From NCBI RefSeq assembly GCF_001529295.1, contig NZ_LLWK01000037.1, positions 124,001 through 188,000 on the forward strand: 64,000 nt of DNA, in the 5' to 3' direction. Each line of letters starts with the position of its first letter. Position 1 is the first letter of the stretch. The notes below the pieces were generated by a model. It saw only the letters and a list, made by a program, of their open reading frames with translations, did not search any database and was not told the origin of the DNA. The translations under genes and the position numbers were made by a program. Positions 57,201 through 64,000 of this stretch are shown piece after piece. This DNA is from Flavobacterium sp. TAB 87. Its GTDB lineage: Bacteria > Bacteroidota > Bacteroidia > Flavobacteriales > Flavobacteriaceae.

Positions 57201-57945
57201 AGAGAACAAACCTACGGTATTTGATTTAATTGATGGTAATGGTGGGAACGCAGTGGGGCATCCTAGAAACTCTATTTATTCTTACGCATTTACTGGATTA
57301 AATGATCAAGGTCTGCCAACATTCGTAATGCCAGAAGGCGAAAATGATAAAATTACAGGTGCTAATTTTCAAGACAATGATAATGTAACGAACTATTTAA
57401 AATACGAAGGATCTATCGAACCGAACAAATCGGTTGGTTTAGCAAATACGTTTACGTACAAAAATTGGTCATTATATGTTTTTGTAGTTGGATCTGGAGG
57501 AAACAAAGTACGTTTAAACCCTGTGTATGACAGTACTTATGATGATTTGACTGTATTTACAAAAGATTTCACCAATCGTTGGCTAAATCCTGGGGACGAG
57601 AATACTACTAACGTTCCAGTTATTGCAGATCAACGTCTAAATACTAATTACGGAGGAGAAAGAACACTTGCGAGAGCATACAACACTTACAACTACTCTG
57701 ATGTACGTATTGCAGATGGCGACTTCGTTCGATTAAAAAATATATCTCTAAGTTTTGAATTCCCAAAAGACTTTAAGCGAAAATTAGGACTGAACACTTT
57801 TACCTTAAGAGGTTCTGCGGTAAACCCGTGGTTAATCTATTCTGACAAAAGATTGAATGGTCAAGATCCTGAGTTTCGCAATACAGGTGGGGTAGCTTTA
57901 CCAGTTACAAGTCAATATACTTTAGCTTTAAACATTTCGTTATAA
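54220..57945 (+). CDS. SusC/RagA TonB-dependent outer-membrane transporter with STN domain
   Basis: A 1241-residue outer-membrane receptor. A long signal region ends near VKGQ (about residue 40). The STN (secretin/TonB N-terminal) domain is at about 45-118, a CarboxypepD_reg-like domain at 144-212 (GKITDENGNPLPGATVMAKG), a TonB-box-like EVVITTGYEK at 221-230, a plug with RMIEGKAAGVTVQNVTGTFG (about 258-277), then the SusC barrel to the C-terminal strand ending YTLALNISL. The STN domain marks it as a signalling receptor for the FecR/sigma pair. The ligand cannot be read; no glycoside hydrolase lies beside it. Confidence 0.95.
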   Translation: MKKPVVKQRLLYRIMKITLFQMVLAFVFSTVMTANSVKGQKKLDTKVTISITNMSLSNALAKLEKSADVKFSYNSRISQLNQKVTINASEETLYNVLSEVFKPLNIDFAEVSDQIVLQNKIENETSIYSIKNLFNSTVYAGIIVNGKITDENGNPLPGATVMAKGTKVAVLTDFDGNFTIEMPENVSKIVISYIGMKTKEIDATSKFVTVVLSELGENLNEVVITTGYEKTSKRTFTGAISKINSTELKVDGVVDVSRMIEGKAAGVTVQNVTGTFGTAPKITVRGSSSIFGDTKPLWVIDGVVQEDIINLTFADLASGNSETLLSSSIAGLNANDIQSIEILKDASATSIYGSRSLNGVVVVTTKQGRRDAPLSVTYSLEQSLRTVPNYNQFDILNSQESMSIFKEMESKGYLDLPSTVNGRYGGVYNILGRAINTYVPGTDSYLVQNDPVSRNQFLKKYELANTDWFNVLFRPSITQNHSLSFSGGGKNNTFYASLGYYSDPGWTIADDVKQISSNIKGTFYLNDKLNVTLSTLASVRDQGAPGSYESEKDVVFGKVTRDFDINPFNYVLNTSRTLRPYDENRNLEYYRNNWASMNIINELKNNYMEIEVKDIRFQLDLDYKISPNLTYNLTGSARYANTNREHKILENSNVVGAYKAGTPIGEDGVNTLVRDDNIFLYQDPNDLTAPKISVLPNGGFLRKFTNDLTSYNVRNSVNYRNTFSDQHEVEGFFGTELRVVNRSSDNFTAAGLQYDRGLTAFTDPRLIEKIINGGDSYFAFNEERERTVGFFGKVGYTYDRRYTASVTGRYDGSNRQGDSGSSRWLPTYTFSGKWNVAEEDFMKDVSSVNTLALRASYGLTATAGPATNSLAIYKSFVTDRLGLSDRETGVRIDALQNGELTWEKQFETNIGLDIGMFNNRVQLTTDIYSRKAFDLVDYVITSGIGGQRIKQGNNADMETKGVEVGFTTRNINTSDFKWSTTLNFSVYDQKITKLENKPTVFDLIDGNGGNAVGHPRNSIYSYAFTGLNDQGLPTFVMPEGENDKITGANFQDNDNVTNYLKYEGSIEPNKSVGLANTFTYKNWSLYVFVVGSGGNKVRLNPVYDSTYDDLTVFTKDFTNRWLNPGDENTTNVPVIADQRLNTNYGGERTLARAYNTYNYSDVRIADGDFVRLKNISLSFEFPKDFKRKLGLNTFTLRGSAVNPWLIYSDKRLNGQDPEFRNTGGVALPVTSQYTLALNISL

Positions 57946-57957
57946 TAAGAGAAAATT

Positions 57958-59436
57958 ATGAGAAAATTAAAAATAACATTAGCACTATTAATACTTATTG
58001 GTAGTAGTAGCTGCGATGATTTCCTTTCGGAAAAACCAGACAATCGAACCGAAATTGATACTGCAGATAAAATAGCAGAAGTACTTGTAAATGCTTATCC
58101 ACAGATGAGCTACTTTGACATTGCCGAAACAATGTCTGATAACGTATTTGACAGTGGAATGGCATCAACATTGCCAAAAAATGAGCAAAATTACAATTGG
58201 TTAATACAAACAGAAGCCAATGACATTGACACGCAGGCCTATTATTGGGATGCTTGTTACAATGCGATTGCTCATGCAAATACAGCGCTAAAAGCAATTG
58301 AAGATCTTGGCAATACGGCTGACTTACAAGGACAAAAAGGTGAAGCTTTACTAGCGAGAGCGTATTCGCACTTTATGCTAGTTTCATTGTGGTCGCAAAG
58401 ATATAATCCTGCAACTGCAGCTACTGACCTAGGAATTCCTTATGTAACAGAACCTGAAACAAAATTAGTTGCCAACTACAAGCGCAATACGGTCGCTGAA
58501 GTTTTTGATTTTATTCAAAAAGACATCGAAGAAGGATTGCCAATTGTAACCAATTCGTACAGCCAACCTAAATTTCATTTTAATAAAGATGCAGCCAAAG
58601 CATTTGCAAGCCGTTTTTACTTGATAAGAGGAAATTGGGATCGTGTATTAGAACTTACAGCAGACTTAGGGTCTAAACCAGTGGGTAAATTAAGAAATTA
58701 CCTTAAGTATGAATCTATTGCAGTAAATGAACAACGGGTAGCTTACGCGAGCAGCGATGAACCAACTAACCTATTAATTGGTTCTCCAAATTCAATCATT
58801 CAAAGATCTTCGAACCAAAGTAGATTTTATCTTTCTGGAGATCGATATCAAGAAATTTTTAGCCCAAATGAGAGTTTATTTGGAAAACAATGGTACTATA
58901 ATTTTTATTCTAGCAATAGTAGTATAACTGTTTTTTTACCAAAGTTCTACGAATATTTTAAATACACCAATGTCTCAGCAGGAATTGGAGAACCCTATAC
59001 TGCCGAAGTTTTATTGAGTAACGATGAATTTTTCTTGAATCGAATTGAAGCACACGTAATGAAAAATCAGTTTGCCGAAGCTACTGCTGAACTGCAATAC
59101 TTTTTATCTACAAGAACACTAAATTATAATCCAGCTACTGATATTTTAACAGAAGAAGATATTTTAGATTTCTATCCTGTTGTTGCAGATCAGTTCACAC
59201 CGTTTTACACCATAACTGCAGAACAAACATCATTTATTAACGCACTTACAGAAACGAGACGTCGTGATTTTGTACATGAGGGAATGCGCTGGTTTGATGT
59301 CAAACGATTTAATATCGTAGTCAATCATCAAACGTATAACAAACCAGATAACATTTTGGTAAAAGATGACAAACGCAGAGCTTTGCAAATACCGCTACAT
59401 GCTTCAACGACTGGCGTAGAACTAAATCCAAGATAA
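57958..59436 (+). CDS. RagB/SusD family nutrient-binding lipoprotein
   Basis: A 492-residue outer-membrane lipoprotein; lipobox ILIGSSSC, then DDFLSEKPDNRTEID, the common SusD start. TPR-like helical repeats are visible (NAIAHANTALKAIEDL, GEALLARAYSHFMLVSLW), as is the C-terminal RRRDFVHEGMRWFDVKRFN signature of SusD proteins. It caps the SusC barrel and binds the substrate at the cell surface. It follows susC by 12 bases. The substrate is unknown and may not be a carbohydrate, given the metallohydrolase encoded next. Confidence 0.95.
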   Translation: MRKLKITLALLILIGSSSCDDFLSEKPDNRTEIDTADKIAEVLVNAYPQMSYFDIAETMSDNVFDSGMASTLPKNEQNYNWLIQTEANDIDTQAYYWDACYNAIAHANTALKAIEDLGNTADLQGQKGEALLARAYSHFMLVSLWSQRYNPATAATDLGIPYVTEPETKLVANYKRNTVAEVFDFIQKDIEEGLPIVTNSYSQPKFHFNKDAAKAFASRFYLIRGNWDRVLELTADLGSKPVGKLRNYLKYESIAVNEQRVAYASSDEPTNLLIGSPNSIIQRSSNQSRFYLSGDRYQEIFSPNESLFGKQWYYNFYSSNSSITVFLPKFYEYFKYTNVSAGIGEPYTAEVLLSNDEFFLNRIEAHVMKNQFAEATAELQYFLSTRTLNYNPATDILTEEDILDFYPVVADQFTPFYTITAEQTSFINALTETRRRDFVHEGMRWFDVKRFNIVVNHQTYNKPDNILVKDDKRRALQIPLHASTTGVELNPR

Positions 59437-59443
59437 ACAAAAC

Positions 59444-60316
59444 ATGAAACTCATGAAAAAAGTAAAATATTATAAAATAGCAGTCTTTGCTTCTGTTTTG
59501 GTAGCCTTGAATGCCTGTTCGCATGAAGAGCAACCCACAGCAAGCCAACTGGACTACACTCAGCCTGAAAAAACACCTCTTGACAACTGGATTGGTGCTA
59601 GTTATCTTGATTCTTACAATATCAATGTGCAATACAAATGGAACCAAAATACGGTAGACAATAATCGCTTCTTATTTCCACCTGCTGTAGAAAAGGTAAA
59701 GCCTGCATTAGAAATTGTTCAAAAGATTTGGCTTGATAGTTATTCTACAATTGGAGGTGCTGATTTTGTGAAAAAAATTGCTCCGAGAGAAATCGTTTTA
59801 ATAGGAGGAGTTAATTTAAACAGTGTTGGAACAAGAACCTTAGGTATTGCTGAAGGAGGTCAACGTGTAACTCTTTTTGAAACAGATTATATTGATAAAA
59901 ATGACCGTGCGAATGTTTCTGAATTTATACATACAATTCAACACGAGTACATTCACATCTTAAATCAAAACAAACCTTTTGATGAAAAATCGTGGGCGGT
60001 GCTTACTCCAGGCGGTTATACCGCAGATTGGTACAACTTTGATGTTCCAGAGTCAAATGAAATTGGTTTTATAACCAGTTATGCCAGATCAAATATCAAC
60101 GAAGATTTTGCTGAAACTGCAGCTATGATACTGATAAGTTCAAAAGTAGAGTACGCAGAATTTCTGGATGGAATTGAAAGCCCGACAGCATATGCCGCTC
60201 TTAAAGCAAAAGAAGCACTTGTTGTTAAGTATTTCAAAGATGCTTTTAATATGGATTTTTATGCTTTGCGAGACGAAGCAGAAAAAAACACAAACTTTGT
60301 TATAAACAATAAATAA
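59444..60316 (+). CDS. Substrate-import-associated zinc metallohydrolase lipoprotein
   Basis: A 290-residue lipoprotein; lipobox LVALNAC near residue 25. The zinc motif HEYIH is at 167-171 in IHTIQHEYIHILNQ, an HExxH gluzincin-type site, and NEDFAETAAMILISS further on offers the third ligand Glu. The family is known for lying next to SusC/SusD pairs (putative zinc-binding metallopeptidase). It is probably anchored to the outer membrane and cuts a peptide or glycopeptide before import. It lies 8 bases after susD and 7 before the DUF4302 gene. Confidence 0.9.
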   Translation: MKLMKKVKYYKIAVFASVLVALNACSHEEQPTASQLDYTQPEKTPLDNWIGASYLDSYNINVQYKWNQNTVDNNRFLFPPAVEKVKPALEIVQKIWLDSYSTIGGADFVKKIAPREIVLIGGVNLNSVGTRTLGIAEGGQRVTLFETDYIDKNDRANVSEFIHTIQHEYIHILNQNKPFDEKSWAVLTPGGYTADWYNFDVPESNEIGFITSYARSNINEDFAETAAMILISSKVEYAEFLDGIESPTAYAALKAKEALVVKYFKDAFNMDFYALRDEAEKNTNFVINNK

Positions 60317-60322
60317 AAAGAC

Positions 60323-61660
60323 ATGAAAGCAAAAAATATATTAAAATATTTAATTGTAAGCTTTTTGATCTTACAATTAACTTCCTGCACCAACAATGAT
60401 GCAGAACAAAAGTTTGATCAAAGTCCGACCGAACGATTGAATGCACAGCAAAAAGAGTTAAAAGATTTATTACTCTCTTCTGAATTTGGATGGAAGGCCG
60501 TTTATTTTACAGATGACTCGCAATTGGGAGGTTATACTCATTTATTTAAGTTTGCCGCAGATGGAACAGTGCAAATGGCATCTGATTTCGACGAAGACAC
60601 TAGCGTTTTAAAAAGTCAGTACGAAATTCAGCTTGGTAGTACTGTAAGTTTAGTATTTACAACTAAAAGTAGAATTCATCTCTTATCTGATTCGAATAGC
60701 TATCCAACTGCTGCGCTACGAAGCAAAGGGTATCTTGGTGACTTTCAGTTTTTGTACTACGGACAAGAGACCAACACAATACTATTTAAAACCAACAGAG
60801 AAAATAAAGAGTTGCGTTTTGTAAAAGCTACAGCAGACGATTGGACTAATTTGTCAAAAAACATTGACATGATTGATAATGTTGTTGGAAGTGATTCTAG
60901 ACCTCTTTTTAGATTACTCGAAACAAACGATGGAAAAACAGTACACCAATTTGATTTTGCATTTGATAAAAATACTAGATATGCCGAAGCAAATTCGATT
61001 GAAGAAGGATATCCTGTAACCTACGATATGGGTATCGGCTACACCGCAGACGGCATAATCGTTAGCCCACCAGTAGTCGTTGCCGATCAAAAATTAACAA
61101 ATTTCATCTATAATGAAGCAGAAGGTAGTTTTACGGCAACTGGAACGGGGGGCGTAAGCGCAACCATCAGATACTCTAGTAAACCTCTTGTTTTAACAGA
61201 CGATTACAAAGCTTTACTAGAAGGTAACAAACAAGCAGTCTATGGTTACATTGCAGCTAATTTGTATAACGCTTCAACGACCTCTTCGTTGTTTAAGCAA
61301 CTAATAAATAAAGTGAATGCGACTTTACCAGCGAATCAATCTGTTAGTAGAGTGCAATTGGTATTTAATAACGCTGTAAATGGAAGTTACATTCAATATC
61401 AATTTAATGGTGGAAAGCCTTCTATAGTTCATTTTGTGACTACTACAGAGGATGCAGCTAATAAAACTTTAATTTTAACTGATGACGGTTGGACTCAGTC
61501 AGCAGCAAATAGAGCTTTCCTAAAAGATTTGGATGCTGAGTTGACAAATCCAAAAGGATTATATGTTAAAAAGGAGAATTTCAAGGTTACTTACAGTAAC
61601 GTTATTTACACCTTTACGAGTGCATCCAGCAGTTTTAGAATGACAACATATACATTATAA
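60323..61660 (+). CDS. DUF4302 domain lipoprotein
   Basis: A 445-residue lipoprotein with lipobox LQLTSC near residue 22. DAEQKFDQSPTERLNAQQKE and LLSSEFGWKAVYFTDDSQLG are the DUF4302 N-terminal signatures. The rest is beta-rich and contains no catalytic motif I can see. DUF4302 proteins follow SusD and the zinc metallohydrolase in many Bacteroidetes and probably act as surface binding partners. It is the last gene before a strong terminator and closes the import operon. Confidence 0.88.
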   Translation: MKAKNILKYLIVSFLILQLTSCTNNDAEQKFDQSPTERLNAQQKELKDLLLSSEFGWKAVYFTDDSQLGGYTHLFKFAADGTVQMASDFDEDTSVLKSQYEIQLGSTVSLVFTTKSRIHLLSDSNSYPTAALRSKGYLGDFQFLYYGQETNTILFKTNRENKELRFVKATADDWTNLSKNIDMIDNVVGSDSRPLFRLLETNDGKTVHQFDFAFDKNTRYAEANSIEEGYPVTYDMGIGYTADGIIVSPPVVVADQKLTNFIYNEAEGSFTATGTGGVSATIRYSSKPLVLTDDYKALLEGNKQAVYGYIAANLYNASTTSSLFKQLINKVNATLPANQSVSRVQLVFNNAVNGSYIQYQFNGGKPSIVHFVTTTEDAANKTLILTDDGWTQSAANRAFLKDLDAELTNPKGLYVKKENFKVTYSNVIYTFTSASSSFRMTTYTL

Positions 61661-61680
61661 GTACTTTTGAATTTAGCGAG

Positions 61681-61714
61681 AAAGGTTGCCCTTTAAAAGG
61701 CAACCTTTTTTTTT
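61681..61714 (+). terminator. Intrinsic terminator after the SusC/D import operon
   Basis: AAAGGTTGCC pairs perfectly with GGCAACCTTT, followed by a long T run. Nearly the same hairpin occurs again at 62234. Confidence 0.9.
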
Positions 61715-61850
61715 AACAGCATTTGTAAATTTTCATATAACAACCAGTACTGCCCGAAACCTAATACATAAAAAATCCAATCTCGCTTAAATAAATAGTA
61801 AAAAACAAGTATCAGCTATTTTTAAATTCTTAATTAAAACAAATCATAAT

Positions 61851-62123
61851 ATGAAAAAACATAAAACACCGATAAATATAGTTTTGTTATTATGGTTTTT
61901 GATTTACATTCTTATATCAAACACCTATCCAGATTACACGATGTATTATTTTTACCTGTCACTTCCAATCATCATTTTATTACTACTATTCGATCTTGTA
62001 AAACAAAAAAAAGAAGACAAGTTAAATGATACAAAAACATTTCAATCAGCCATTTATAGAATGTTGATCATGTCAGTTGTATTAATCGTTTTCTTTTTCT
62101 TAACAAAAGAAAACTATTACTAA
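61851..62123 (+). CDS. Small two- or three-helix membrane protein, hypothetical
   Basis: A 90-residue protein with hydrophobic segments at about 8-24, 28-48 and 70-87, and lysine-rich ends (MKKHKTPINIVLLLWFLIYI; KQKKEDKLNDTK). I do not recognise it. It lies alone between two almost identical terminators at 61681 and 62234. Its frame uses normal codons for this genome, and it is the only plausible gene in the gap. Confidence 0.6.
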   Translation: MKKHKTPINIVLLLWFLIYILISNTYPDYTMYYFYLSLPIIILLLLFDLVKQKKEDKLNDTKTFQSAIYRMLIMSVVLIVFFFLTKENYY

Positions 62124-62233
62124 AAAACAGTATAAGTGATTTCTTTAATGAAAGTTTTTAAAATTTTTTAAACGTCATTTACTTATATACTACTGAATTA
62201 GATGTCAAACTAAAATTTTCGATTTCTCGTAAG

Positions 62234-62268
62234 AAAGGTTGTCCATCAAAAGACAACCTTTTTTTTAA
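62234..62268 (+). terminator. Intrinsic terminator before bshC
   Basis: AAAGGTTGTC pairs perfectly with GACAACCTTT, followed by a T run. It ends the small membrane-protein gene and is a near copy of the terminator at 61681. Confidence 0.88.
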
Positions 62269-62283
62269 CAACTGTCCTCGGAT

Positions 62284-62291
62284 TATTTTTG
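62284..62291 (+). promoter_or_regulatory. TAnnTTTG -7 box of bshC
   Basis: TATTTTTG, exact consensus, 26 bases before the bshC ATG. Confidence 0.5.
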
Positions 62292-62317
62292 TTATTTTAG
62301 CATTAAAATAAAAATCT

Positions 62318-63907
62318 ATGCCAACCGACTGTATCAGCTATCAAAATTCAGGTTATTTTTCTCCTTTGATGAATGATTATTTAGATCAAACTAAAAATTT
62401 ACACGATATATACAATCGGTTTCCTCTACTTGAAAATTTCGAAGAACAAATAATCGAGAAACAAGCAAACTTTGATAATACAAACCGCTTGACACTGACC
62501 AAAGTTTTGCATAAGCAATACAGCAAACTTGAAATTTCGCAACTGACGCAACAAAATATTGAGTCTTTAAAAGTCAACAATACCTTTACGGTTACTACGG
62601 GTCATCAACTCAATTTGTTTTCTGGTCCTTTGTATTTTTTATATAAAATCATTTCGACAATTAATTTAACGGCAGAATTAAAAGCAAGATATCCTGCTTA
62701 TAATTTTGTGCCAATTTATTGGATGGCAACAGAAGATCACGATTTTGAGGAAATTAATTATTTTAATTTTAAGGGCAAAAAGTTTCGCTGGAATACAAAA
62801 AGTACTGGTCCTGTTGGAAGATTGTCTACTAACGGCTTAGATCAATTTCTCGAGATTTATTCGAAAGAATTAGGCGCCAGTACAAATGCTTCGTATTTAA
62901 AATCATTATTTGAAAAATCGTATATCGAGCATAAAAATTTAGCCGATGCTACAAGATATTTAGCCAATATATTATTTGGCGCATACGGATTAGTTATCTT
63001 AGATGCAGACGACACTCAACTAAAGCAAACCTTCATTCCTTTCATAAAAGAAGATTTAGAGAAGCAAACTGCTTATAAAAACGTAATTGAAACAGGAAAG
63101 AAACTTGCCGATTACAAAATTCAGGTTACTCCGCGCGAAATCAATTTATTTTATATTGAAGACGATTTGCGTGAGCGAATTATTTTTGAAGATAATAAGT
63201 ACTTTATAAACAATACTAAAATTCAGTTTTCTAAAGAAGAACTTTTTAATTTAGTCGATCAACATCCCGAAAAATTTAGTCCAAACGTAATCATGCGTCC
63301 GCTTTACCAAGAAGTTATTTTGCCCAATTTATGCTACATTGGCGGCGGCGGTGAAATAGCGTATTGGTTAGAATTAAAATCCTTTTTTGATGCAGTAAAA
63401 ATTACTTTTCCTATTTTGCTAGTTCGTAATTCTGTACTTTTAGCAACCGAAAAACAAAGCAACAAAGCCGAGAAATTAGAGCTGAGCTGGAGTGATTTAT
63501 TTTTAAAACAACAAGAGTTAGAAAATAAAATCACGCATCGTATTTCTGGTTTTCCTATTGATTTGACTGCTCAAAAAAACGCATTACAAAAACAATTTGC
63601 AGACTTATTTGCAATCGCAGCGCAAACGGACCTATCTTTTACTGGAGCTGTAAAAGCGCAGGAAGCAAAACAAACAAAAGGATTAGCCAATTTAGAAAAA
63701 CGATTACTAAAAGCGCAGAAACGCAAATTGGGCGACCAAATAGAGCGTGTAACCGAACTTCAGAACGAATTATTTCCAAATCAAAGTTTGCAAGAACGGC
63801 AAGCTAACTTCTCTGAATTTTATTTAGAAAAAGGAACAGAATTAATTCCGAATATATTTCAAAAATTACAACCTTTAAAAAATGAATTTTCGATAATTAC
63901 GATTTAA
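62318..63907 (+). CDS. bshC: Bacillithiol biosynthesis cysteine-adding enzyme BshC
   Basis: A 529-residue BshC. TTGHQLNLFSGPLYFLYKII near residues 87-106 and PIYWMATEDHDFEEINYFNF near 133-152 are the HIGH-like and neighbouring blocks of the Rossmann core; MRPLYQEVILPNLCYIGGGG near 327-346 follows, and LANLEKRLLKAQKRKLGDQI starts the coiled-coil stalk. The enzyme ligates cysteine to glucosaminyl-malate to finish bacillithiol. Length is typical for the family. bshA and bshB are not in this window. The last 93 bases of the window hold no gene I can support. Confidence 0.95.
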   Translation: MPTDCISYQNSGYFSPLMNDYLDQTKNLHDIYNRFPLLENFEEQIIEKQANFDNTNRLTLTKVLHKQYSKLEISQLTQQNIESLKVNNTFTVTTGHQLNLFSGPLYFLYKIISTINLTAELKARYPAYNFVPIYWMATEDHDFEEINYFNFKGKKFRWNTKSTGPVGRLSTNGLDQFLEIYSKELGASTNASYLKSLFEKSYIEHKNLADATRYLANILFGAYGLVILDADDTQLKQTFIPFIKEDLEKQTAYKNVIETGKKLADYKIQVTPREINLFYIEDDLRERIIFEDNKYFINNTKIQFSKEELFNLVDQHPEKFSPNVIMRPLYQEVILPNLCYIGGGGEIAYWLELKSFFDAVKITFPILLVRNSVLLATEKQSNKAEKLELSWSDLFLKQQELENKITHRISGFPIDLTAQKNALQKQFADLFAIAAQTDLSFTGAVKAQEAKQTKGLANLEKRLLKAQKRKLGDQIERVTELQNELFPNQSLQERQANFSEFYLEKGTELIPNIFQKLQPLKNEFSIITI

Positions 63908-64000
63908 AAAAATACAGCATAATTTTAAGGATACAAATAACCACTCTCTTCCTAAAAAAAATGTTTCTCAAACCAAATAGCGACTTTTAAAATGAATGAA

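Noticed and set aside
1-64000. CRISPR array, tRNA or rRNA genes, prophage or insertion sequence
   Set aside because: No regularly spaced repeats, cloverleaf-like sequences, rRNA segments or transposase/phage proteins were seen on reading both strands.

Overview
The window looks like chromosomal DNA of a Flavobacteriaceae member, most likely Flavobacterium or a close relative. The DNA is AT-rich. Many genes are preceded by the Bacteroidetes -7 box TAnnTTTG and show little Shine-Dalgarno sequence. The gene content is typical of the group: a SusC/SusD pair under an ECF sigma/FecR switch, a DUF5723 outer-membrane barrel, BshC for bacillithiol, a MoxR/DUF58/DUF4129/DUF4350 cluster, a TTG-started histidine kinase and several TTG starts elsewhere. 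No rRNA, tRNA, CRISPR array, insertion sequence or prophage was seen.

Layout. 1-2134: 5' part of a large TPR protein on the minus strand, cut by the window edge. 2380-11269: ftsE followed by a small surface-polysaccharide locus with four glycosyltransferases, an FdtA-like cupin isomerase, a DegT aminotransferase, a GNAT-like protein and a Wzx-type flippase. This locus is mosaic, with genes alternating strand. 11343-19058: RDD protein divergent from SpoIIM, membrane protein, DUF4129, DUF4350, MoxR, an unrecognised coiled-coil protein, and DUF58. 19177-21369: a TrmH-type methyltransferase followed by a stretch with two decayed genes and a 42-bp perfect palindrome. 21370-27670: relA/spoT, fur, purA, nudK and guaB, a purine and stringent-response block. 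27814-33262: a structured repeat, the DUF5723 barrel with its lipoprotein, an HMG-CoA lyase, the SatD/DUF3307 pair with an inverted-repeat operator, and pyrD. 33594-37154: an exported formylglycine-generating enzyme, pepT, and an aldo/keto reductase. 37394-40917: a coupled NUDIX hydrolase plus PLD-nuclease/SF2 helicase/DUF3427 protein. 41120-44677: a three-subunit acyl-CoA (propionyl-CoA type) carboxylase. 44838-51924: cell-wall enzymes, DUF1573, a two-component pair and a B12/radical-SAM protein. 52236-61660: an ECF sigma/FecR/SusC/SusD/zinc metallohydrolase/DUF4302 nutrient-import operon. 61851-63907: a small membrane protein and bshC.

How the genes work together. FdtA, DegT and the GNAT-like protein could build a dTDP-3-acylamino-3,6-dideoxyhexose, used by the glycosyltransferases and exported by Wzx. 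RmlA and RmlB would have to lie elsewhere. The MoxR cluster has the typical form of a cell-envelope AAA+ chaperone module. The SusC protein carries an N-terminal STN domain, so it probably signals through FecR to the ECF factor in the same locus. The two-gene NUDIX/helicase module is the best candidate for an accessory, possibly antiviral system. The SatD pair with its private operator and the two hairpins sharing one loop upstream of susC are the clearest regulatory observations.
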